Assembly: GCA_003344405.1 (NCBI GenBank)
Contig: NOWV01000009.1
Location: 372,001-436,000 of the forward strand
Origin: Trichoplax sp. H2
Lineage: Eukaryota; Placozoa; Uniplacotomia; Trichoplacea
Direction of reading: 5' to 3'
DNA: 64,000 nucleotides
The notes beneath the pieces are model-generated. The model searched no databases. It was not told the DNA's origin and saw only the letters and a list, made by a program, of their open reading frames with translations. Each line of letters begins with the position of its first letter. Position 1 is the stretch's first letter. The translations under genes were made by a program, and so were the position numbers. Below are positions 54,161 through 64,000 of the stretch, piece by piece.

Positions 54161-57100
54161 TTGTTCCGCTAATTCAATCGCTTATTGTAAAGCAATTTTT
54201 TAATCTTGACTAACATTTTAGAATTTTTAGCTGTGATAATGAGTTGGGTTAAGGTATCCCTGCCGAAATCGACAGCTGGAGTGATCGGTCAATTGACAAA
54301 ATTATTCAGATTTTTGCATACAATGGCAATTGCTGATTTATCACGTACAGACATCATGGAATACAATGGATAATATATTACCCGCAAATCACAAAAATTA
54401 AAAGATACAAATGGCTTTTTATTCTGTAAAATTGATAGGATTACCCCTCAGTTTCTAAAGAAGATTAAACATTAACGTACAATAAATACTTCATAAAATG
54501 GAGCGATTGGATGACAGTTGCATTTCAACTAGTCAATCAAGAACAAAGTGGATCATCCTTTGCAACTAATCAAAGTCTATACATTTGTCATTTTAAAATG
54601 TTACCATAGTTAATCTACTCCAAAATAGGCTCCAACAGCATTAATCTATGCGTAGAATAACCTAATTAGTGTATTACCGTAATTATGACGTTAGCAAAAT
54701 AAATCTGAACTTTTCTAAGGCCTACAAACCTTCTGTAAACTAACGTTTCACAAATGACCAAATTTGAATTAAAATTGATATGGCTCAAAACAGGGTTTTT
54801 ACACGGTAATAACTTTAACTTCCCCAAATTTTCTAATTATTGCATCAATTGTCTATTACATTCATCAGATCTTAATTTAAATATTAAATACACAATTCAC
54901 AATTATTAAAAAACTTTATTTGCTTTCACTAGATGAAACGTAAAAATAACTTAGTGACAGTTTCTTGAGCATGTCGAGATACCCTATAAGTCTTAGTTGG
55001 TGCATATTAGTGAACTACTGTATGTAGTTGTTATTTGCGTGAGTACAGAAAAGAAGTTTAAAGTTTTAGCGTACATTAAGTAAAATCTTTAGAAAGTTAT
55101 TTTTTTATTTGTGACATACTGAGATATTGTACTCTGAAAGCATTATTACAATAAGGCTTATATTAATAACTGACGAAATTATAGCTCCTAAATTTTATTA
55201 CTTGGAGCAATGAACGATATCGAAGCTATTTCAATCACTTTTCTTAAATTCTAAAATAGACCAACAGGATATAAGTAATACAGGTTATTTATCATTACCG
55301 AGCTGATAATACTAACTTGACCATGTGATAAAGGCATTTTTTAATTCAATTTACATTTTATAATACTCGCATATAAATATCAAATCTTGCTTTGAAATTT
55401 TTTAGCTAATATAGTTTATAAACATCGCAGTAACGGAAAACAGCTACATAATTTAGTGAAGGTCTTTTACAGATTAGGTTTGATGATATAAAAATGTGAG
55501 TTAAAGCGTACAAGATTTAACTTTTTTAATCATATAGTGCTAAAAAAAATGATCCGGTAAAAAATTAAATCACGGGAGTGAAGTATGAAAGTGGTATTTT
55601 AAATTTACCAGATTGGATAAGTGACATCATAGGTGATTCTGAATTAAGATCGTATCTGAGTAACATTGTTATATCAGAGCATGAATGAAGATCTCAAAAT
55701 ACTCACTATTGGCTGCAATTATAATAGTATGCTGTAAATTACTAACCAAGTGATTATTGGTATCGTCATCATTATTATTTTTGCAGTATACGTAAGCAAC
55801 TGTTAACGTACTTTCTTTATCTACAAATAGAAAACTGAAGCCCCTTCACAGTTCTTATACTATTACAAAGACCAATAATGGCTATTTTAGCTTTAAGAGG
55901 TGAGAATAATGATACTCACACTTATAGTCCAGGTTTGGGTCTAATACATATATCAAGATACAGGGTATCCGACGTAATACAGAGCCCCGATAAGATATAG
56001 AAAAGAATGCACCTGTTCATTAACTCCAAAATTAAAATCGCAATGTTTCATTTAACAAAGATTTTCACCTGCTTTCATTTAACATCTTTATAATTTCCGT
56101 ATAAATTAAAAAAATTTGTGCGTATCACTTTCTTCCGTATTACTTACACTAAACTTAGGCTGAATTTTGATTACTCAATAATTATAAGAAATTTTTTCAT
56201 ATCAATACGCGTATTTATGTCAGTGATCAAGAGGCAAGGTTATTATTATTGAATTTTTATATCTTTTCAGCTAAAATCATAGCGCTTACTTTAAGATATC
56301 TAAGAAAAATACAGTATATAAATACATGAATCAAGAATATAACATATGTTTGAACTCTTGTTCAGTAGCAGAAGATATGACATACTAGGCATTTCATTAA
56401 CTAGGGGAAGCTACGACAATGTTAGTGATATTATCTAATCGTGAAAGAAAGAATAAGTGTACAAAAATCATGTTGCTTTGTAAGTCTAACCTACGACTTG
56501 AAACTTTTCGATATTGTAAGGAAATTATAACTTTCGAGCCTAAGATACTTCTAAAAATTTTGACGTATGCCCAATCCTTAACTCAGTAATTCCTATTATG
56601 CCACACCGTATTATGCTTCTTATCCAGTAAGAAATCTCTTTACAAATCAAATAATTTCATTTTCTTTAGGATCTAATGTACTATTTGAGGGTAGATTATA
56701 ATTGATATACAATTGCCTGTTTATCGTTATCAGATAGAAAAGTTGAAGAAAAATATGATTTCTTCGATAATTTTTTGTATATCATATAAACCGTATAATT
56801 AACTTCTCCCATAGCCTTAACTGCAATTCAATTGATCTCAGCAGCTTTGAATCTACAATACCGTAGAATTTTTTTAGGATAGTTTGTAATTAGTAAGTGA
56901 TTATCACATGCTTGCTGGAAAAGGAACGAGAATTACGAATTTTACGTTCTCATTACACTTAGTTTAAGCCGTTTAATAAAATTATCCAGTAAAATCCGTC
57001 TACTAATCAAGTGTAATTGATTTTCTTCGGATTCTAGGTACGGTACTGTAAAATTTAATATAAGCCCGATAATAATTGATATGCACCGTTCATTTATCCG

Positions 57101-57819
57101 TATTAAATAAAATTAAAGGAAATCACGAATTTCTCTTGAACCTCTCTGTGTCTCATACGATACAACTATTTTTTTATTTAATTACCCTATATCATTTTGC
57201 GATGAAATCGTAGAATGATGCTGCTATCCTACAGAACTAGCAACTCATCTAAAGTGCCTAAAATTTAAATTGATAAGATTTCCAATGTTAGCATTAGTCA
57301 TTATTTGTCGTAGCACGTAGTATTCGTAAATTGCTTTATCATCTGATATTTTTAAGGACTGCATTATAGAAAAATTAATAATACACTTCCCAAGTTGGAG
57401 TACAGATAGTTTATCGTTTTTTTGGAGTATTTAGTCACATATTTCTAAACATGAACATAGGCGATTTTATCAATTTAAGGGATGCACTTTAGATATGAGT
57501 ATTATCAAAATTAGCTGCAGTGTATTATATTTTCATAACTTCAGTTACTGATATTTGGTATTATTGAAAATGAGACAGAAATTGATATAAGAAATTTAAT
57601 AGATCTGATTAAGCGAATAAGGCATTAATGCATTTAAGCTAACATCGTATCTCTTTCGATTGCAAAGGAATCACTTGAAATTAAATTTAGATTAAAAATT
57701 TAAAGAGAGGATTTTCAGATAAAAACTGAAACTAATACGGTGGCTGTTATTTTTAATAGCGCAAAAGCTAAAGCGGGATTAAATTATTACTTTTAGCTAG
57801 CATTCTAGTAGATAATTTG

Positions 57820-57873
57820 GGAAACACTTTTCATAAGCTAGCTATCGGAAATACTTTTCACAAGCTAGCTATC
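57820..57873 (+). repeat. 27-bp tandem duplication
   Basis: Units 57820-57846 and 57847-57873 differ at two positions; both end AAGCTAGCTATC, containing the palindrome AGCTAGCT. Confidence 0.85.
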
Positions 57874-60800
57874 ACTATCTTTAATTACATCTGATTGCTC
57901 ATAAATTAGAAAATAATACATAGTCAAGAGGATATTTAAAAGTTGATTACCATGGTTAAATATACAGATTATATCTTGAGTTCAATTTCATTGATTGAAG
58001 GGCGGTAAGCCATCAAAGAACTCAAATTAATTAGTTAGATCAATTTTTTAATTAATGATTCTAACCTCTTCGTTTTCAATGCGTCCTGGTATATCGAGCA
58101 CCAATGAATCGAAGTTTTATTAATTTACAGGAAAAAATTTGCCAATAATGTTCTTAGTTATTCAACCGTTGGCGCTTTAGGTTCTACTTTTACTGCGATA
58201 AGTTGGCGGAAAGAAAATCGAATTTAGACGATTCTTAATGTTGATAACAAAATTAGGAAATGATTAGAGACATCAGCTATCCGAAGTAGTTATGCCATCA
58301 AAAGATCTAATTTTTTTAATACAACAATACAATTGTATTACAGACAATGTAATTGATCGAATATCTAATTCTTATATATTTATGTACAATTATGTCATTA
58401 CTTCAATTTCAAACGTGTTGTCAACATGAGACGTAAAGAAAGGCAAGACGAAGGATTACTAGCTCGAATAAGTGTATAATTATAGAATTGCCTAAATAAG
58501 ATGACGTGAGATATTCAACAGGAAGGTTATGTCAAATTTTATTAATGCTATTTAAATAAATAATAAAAGAAATTTTATCGAACTCTATTATTTGCTTGAA
58601 GATGATGAATGGATTTTGTTCCTGAGTCAAAAGAAATTTATCTAGTTTATAAAAATGTTATTATTATTTTGGAAATAGAAGCCCTTTTCAATTTAATAAT
58701 TATTGATGATATGACTAACGGAAGGTCAAATTTTCTAGCGTTCGATTTGTTATTAAAATTCAATAATCATTATAAAAATAGAGAATAATACAGAGAAGGA
58801 TAATATTGTCTTTAAAGACAAATCTATTAATTTATGAAGAGAAGTTGACTAGTGGTTGTGAAGCAAACAGCATGTCAACAATAATCAAAACGTAGTGACA
58901 ATATAAATAAACTATCGTACTAATAAAATCTTACCTATTTATACCATTTTATGCATGAAAATATGAGATCCTTAAATGTCTCTTATGACTGAAGTCACTA
59001 TGAAGCAAGAAGTTGATAAATTAAGCAATTAAAGCTCAATTTACTGATATTTCTAGATAATCCTTCTATTTCATAAATTTCAATTAGATACATGAGAGTA
59101 TAGTAGTTTCATATCTAAAGCATCTAAGTATTTTTTAGAAACAAAATTAAATGAAAAGAAAAAAAGAGATTTTTCAGAAAAATTTTTTAAAAGATGATAA
59201 CCCTTTCTATTTTAAGATTAAATTATTGAAAATGGAGCATTCTAATTTATTGATGTTATTACAATAATCTAATATAATATATTCTTTACTTTATTATCCG
59301 CTTATACCTCAAGTATTTTTATTTCGTAATTACTGAATCATGCAATAATTGATAAAGCAATTATTTTCATTCAATTTTTCAATTATAGTTTTGTGCGCGT
59401 ACAGTTTTCTATTATTTTACTTATTTCATTGTTTCACTCTTAAATACTAAGATCGAATACCTAATAACTACAATTAAGCTACAATATAGTATTAATTTTT
59501 AATTGCAATAAATGTAATAGTTAAATTTTAAAGTCGAATAATCAAAGCAAAATACCATAACTGAGTCTAAATGTAAAATAAAGAACAAGCATACGTTCGT
59601 ATATTGAGACTATAAAACTCATGTGACAAATTAGTACATGTCGTTTATTATGTTAAGATATTAATACCATCTCTCAATGTGTTGAATGATCATAAAAAAT
59701 AAAATCGAAACATTAATGTGCTATCTGTTTACTAGTTTGCGTCACATGAATGCTCTGTTAATGAAAACGTAGGTTTGAATCCAGTTGCTATAGCTAACTA
59801 GCGTGAAATAGTAGATTTTATGAAATAATTATGCATAGTATATATACAGTAAATAATGCCTCATAGTAATTGTAGATACTGCGATTAAATACATAATTAT
59901 TCTTTAAATTAGTTAGCGTACTGAAACTAGATTCTGATCTTATGGTTATAAACATAATTAATTGTCTAAATAAAGATATTTTTATAAACATTTATCGTAG
60001 ATAAGCTAGTTTAGTCTTCATTTCTAGAAGAACATAGCTAGGGTTTTAGTGAACTAAAGATTCCGGACTGCATTCGCATAAAAATTACTACAAAGTTGTG
60101 ACATTAAATTACGACAGAAAACTTTAGATAGATCTGATGAGATCTCCGCTACTATGTCAAAATATCAAAACCAATGTAGTCAACAGAAAATCTCAGACAA
60201 AATTCCAATAAAACATCAAAAAGCATACGTTAAACTTGTGTCTGAACTAATAGATTGTATACACAATATTATATTACATTATAGTATTAGATTATCAGTA
60301 CTATAAATATTTTAGTTAATATCTCATTTCACAATTTATCAAAAATGCGAAATTACAAATATTTAGTAAAGTAAATATTGAGTACAAGAGCCCATTTTGA
60401 GTAGAAACAGGTGTACAATGTAATATACCTAGATTATGCTTTTATCTAAATATTACCCAAGACTGACTCACTTAAGTTATTATTTACATTTGAGGCATTA
60501 TTGGATAAAAATAAATTAAGAATATACCCGTACTTGAACTATAAAATAAATACCTATTCACGTTGTAAGTTGATCAACGCATAATTATAAACTATATCAC
60601 AGGCATCACGTGTAGCTAATATGTCTGTTTTTCAAAATGATATGACTTGTGTATCCTATAAGTAAAATGATTGTAAAGGTATAAAGTTAAAAGTTTGTAA
60701 AGCAGAAAAGAATGCTTTTTTCTGATATTAATATCAAGAATCATATTTTATAAATCTTCAAACAGAAGAAATATAAAATTTCTATATCGTACACATTATG

Positions 60801-63800
60801 GGAGTATATGAGAATTAATATTTAATTAAACATAATTACTGGTGTTTTGACTATATCGTTGTCATACTAAATGACTCTTAAGGAAAAAACCGGTAACTAT
60901 GCTTTCTTTTGATTTATAATTCCATGTATGAAAGGATATTCTACTATCGTGCAACTTACTCAGAATAATATTAAACTATAAAGAGGTATTCAAGTATTAC
61001 CGTATTATGCATACATGAGTGTCTATGAGTAATGCACTAGATTTTAATCGAGATTTACAATTTAATTTAAAAAAATATAACCTTTAACTCATTGATTGTA
61101 TGATCTACTCTGTTAACTCTTGTGTTCATACTAAAGCTCATGGTACCGTATTATATCAATAGAGCGACAAAATGTTTTGTTAGCATACTTGTTATTATTA
61201 AATATATTAAAATTTCGATTAGGATTGCTGAACTCTTTGATGGTCTCAGCTCCGTTCGCTAGAAATGATAGCATATTAAAACAAACAATTAAGTACCTGA
61301 TAGCTTTCCATTTAGCACCTTTCTTTAGCTATTGCAGAAAAGAGCTGACAATTGTCTATCGTACATTGTTTCGGTTGATAATATTGAATCGATTCCCATT
61401 ATCTTGTATGCTGAGCTATCGGAATATCATCATGATGCTCTAAAATGAGAATTATCTACAATTGAAATCTTCTGTTCCAATTTCTAATTCAGAATTATAA
61501 AGTCTTCTAAACAGTAGCTGAAGCTGTCATATTTGCTATAATTCTGTTAACTTTTAAACTGCCATTATAATTGAAGTAAGGCACTTATTATTGGGTTATA
61601 TCAGAGTCTAATTGAAACTGATATGTTCATTGAAGTCAAAGCGATCATCAATCTAATTGTAAATGAAAAAGTAACTGAAACTAGCTATGAATTCGTGGCA
61701 TCTTTGTATCTAGTCAAATGTAATAAATTTTATAGTAGCATCGAACAAGTGTAGCTTACCAAAACTTTGAATATTTTGCTGCTTTCTATATTTTAAGGGT
61801 ATACAAGTTCCTAAAAAGGGTTTCATGCACGAAAATAAATTATTCTCTTGTATTTCTGAGAAATAGAATGTGACATGGTTGTTATCAATTTTTTATTATT
61901 TCTTTATGATAAGCGAATGATTTAATTTATAATTATTTATTTAATTTTATTCCTATGTAAGAAGTTAAAGAGAACCTCTTTTTGTTAATACTTGAAAGTG
62001 GAGGTAGTCGATATTCTATAAAGAACCCCATTTAGTTCAAAGATCATACTATAAACTAAAGACTGTCTAATGCGGTACTTAAATAAACTTTATTATTTAG
62101 TTAATGTGTAATCAGCACTGATTATGATATTTATTTTCTAAATCTGAAATTGAATGCAAGAATAATTATTTTAATCAGGTTGCTGATGTTTTTATTGAAT
62201 GATGTACGATATTTAATTTAGTGCTTTAATCATGGTAGGAGGGTAAAAAAATCAGTTCTATTGAAAGAGGTTAGTAATACTGAAATGGCAACTTTCAAAA
62301 TTCAATTTAAGATGGAGAAGCGGAAAATACTATTATAGAATATTATTAATTTTATACAAATAGTACCCAAGTTTGTCTCAGTAGTTAATCTAAAGAATTC
62401 TTATTTATACTTGTTTACTCAATATTGTACATGAAATTATGACAATAAGATTCATTACCGCTTTACGTAAAAATTATTATAAAACAGTAATTTAATATGA
62501 TATCAGGATAGGGACATTGTTTACATTAATTTCCCTGATATTATGCTAGTAGTAAAATTCCATCAAAATTTATGACTCTAAATCCTAGTATTCGCTAGTA
62601 GCGTTATTAATAATAGAGTAAAAAGAAAGAAAAATATTCGAAAAAATAAAATAGTTATCTGCTTGATTAAAATTTTTAATTAGATTAAACCCTATTCAAA
62701 ATACTGTCATAAAGATTATAGTTTCATGAAATAAATAGATAGCTGTTGTTGCTTAGCGATATCTATGTGTAAGAAGCAGAATCTTTATGTATCGCGTTAT
62801 TTAGTAACAATAGGAGCTTACTACTTAGATCTTTAATTAAAAATATTTTATTACCAACGTAGATATAAGAGATCATAAACTAAACAATGCCCTCTTAAAT
62901 GTAATGGAAAGATTATCAAAGTTAAATAGTTAGGATAGCGAAATAACTATAGATCAAAGCTTTACCGCTTTTAGAATTAATTACCGTAGCTAGAGTGACA
63001 ATCTAAGTGACGATCGTCCATAATATCTTCAGAATAAGATGAAGGAGAATAAAGATTATATACTTATTTATTGTTAATCACTCTTGGATGATTAATTGAA
63101 GAAATATCATATCACGATTGCTAATAGTTAGCTAGAAATTGCAATCAATAAATAAAAGCCTACATTATGTTATTGTTGGAGTTAGTTTAGAATCACGAGA
63201 TTTTTAGTTATGGTAGAATTTAATTATCTATAATTAATAATCGTAATTATCTTTACGATATTTACATAGTATTGTTATTACCGGAGAGAAATACTAATTA
63301 AAATTATTGTAGACACCATCAGAGATCCTATATTTTCTATTACTTAATATAGTGTTACATTTACCAATCGTAGTATCATTTAAATACTAATCCTCATGAA
63401 ATAAATCATATAGTGAGCTTTAAACAATTTTATACTTCTTCTACTCTTATAGTAAACAGATCTCGTCAAAGATTTAAAATAATGTAAATATCTGAAAGCG
63501 TTAAAGTTCACTGAGATATTCCATTATTAAAGGCATGATATCCTTAAAATTATGTAGTACACATACTGTATATGTGCAGATTTAAGTGATGCATGTTTTA
63601 AAATATATAGAAGAAATAATTACAATTAAAATTAAATGACGTTACTAACGTTTACTAATTAGCAAGTAATCAGATTTAAATAAATAGGACTTACCAAATG
63701 TTAATGAGCGCTAGCATTGGCATATATATTTAATTTGCTTAGATTATGCTAGAATGACTAAAAATTTGTTATAAATCTGAATCAGAGAGTACGTTTGATA

Positions 63801-64000
63801 ATTCTATATCGAATTCGCGATTGGCTTGTAAATCATGAAAGGTCTCTTTCGTTTATTTATAGTATTATTAATATTTTAATAAAGACTAATGTATATATAC
63901 AGAAGGTCAAAAGTGATATAATCATTATATAAAGATTACTAATATAGTATTTAATAGAGGTATTCCAGATGTAATCACCAAGTGCGTTAATTGAGATCTA

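Larger units (their letters stand above)
50679..64000. other. Gene-poor terminal region
   Basis: About 13.3 kb with dense stops on both strands. No exon chain, tRNA or transposase was recognised. Small structures: a perfect 9-bp hairpin (53770-53790), a 70-base imperfect hairpin (54092-54160) and a 27-bp tandem duplication (57820-57873). The 88-codon frame at 61177-61443 is hydrophobic but has no recognisable family and is probably chance. Confidence 0.55.

Noticed and set aside
61177-61443. 88-codon hydrophobic frame, possible receptor remnant
   Set aside because: No class A motifs (no NPxxY, DRY or paired cysteines), no flanking homologous sequence; chance in AT-rich DNA is likely.

Overview
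The window is AT-rich animal nuclear DNA: short spliced exons with GT-AG introns, single-exon rhodopsin-family receptors, and metazoan gene families. Every exon model below was built by hand from splice sites, reading phase and remembered family sequence, not by alignment. Compact human-like intron-rich genes in an AT-rich genome, divergent intronless class A GPCRs and no recognisable autonomous transposon suggest a placozoan (Trichoplax or Hoilungia type). That is an inference.

Layout. Positions 1-8317 (+) hold 30 exons of IQCH, with its 5' end outside the window. Positions 11516-15065 (-) hold a complete three-exon endosulfine/ARPP-19 gene. Positions 16689-19986 (-) hold a complete eight-exon GDP-L-fucose synthase, head-to-head with a complete twelve-exon HACD3-type 3-hydroxyacyl-CoA dehydratase at 20663-23942 (+). 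Positions 24783-25714 (-) hold a four-exon BORCS8. Positions 28058-34717 (-) hold a complete 33-exon DNA topoisomerase III alpha. The right half is gene-poor: two related intronless class A GPCRs (38796-39830 and 49656-50678, both -) and about 13 kb at the end with no convincing gene.

The genes are unrelated housekeeping and signalling functions (mitotic phosphatase control, nucleotide-sugar synthesis, very-long-chain fatty acid elongation, lysosome positioning, decatenation of recombination intermediates, an IQ-motif protein linked to cilia or sperm). No operon-like logic is visible. All internal reading phases close without frameshift, so the left half is well-preserved functional sequence.

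Non-coding structure. Dense clusters of the palindromic GTAC/TACTGTAC words lie at 15170-15700, 26970-27090 and 34980-35185; the first and last lie just upstream of ENSA and TOP3A. Two sets of degenerate three-copy tandem repeats (period about 250 bp at 35284-35890; about 280 bp at 37038-37830) fill the TOP3A-GPCR interval. A telomere-like G-rich patch sits in the large ENSA intron. No clearly undescribed multi-gene system was found. The best leads are the promoter-proximal palindrome clusters, the two degenerate repeat arrays, the missing C4 zinc fingers in TOP3A and the receptor pair lacking the TM2 aspartate.
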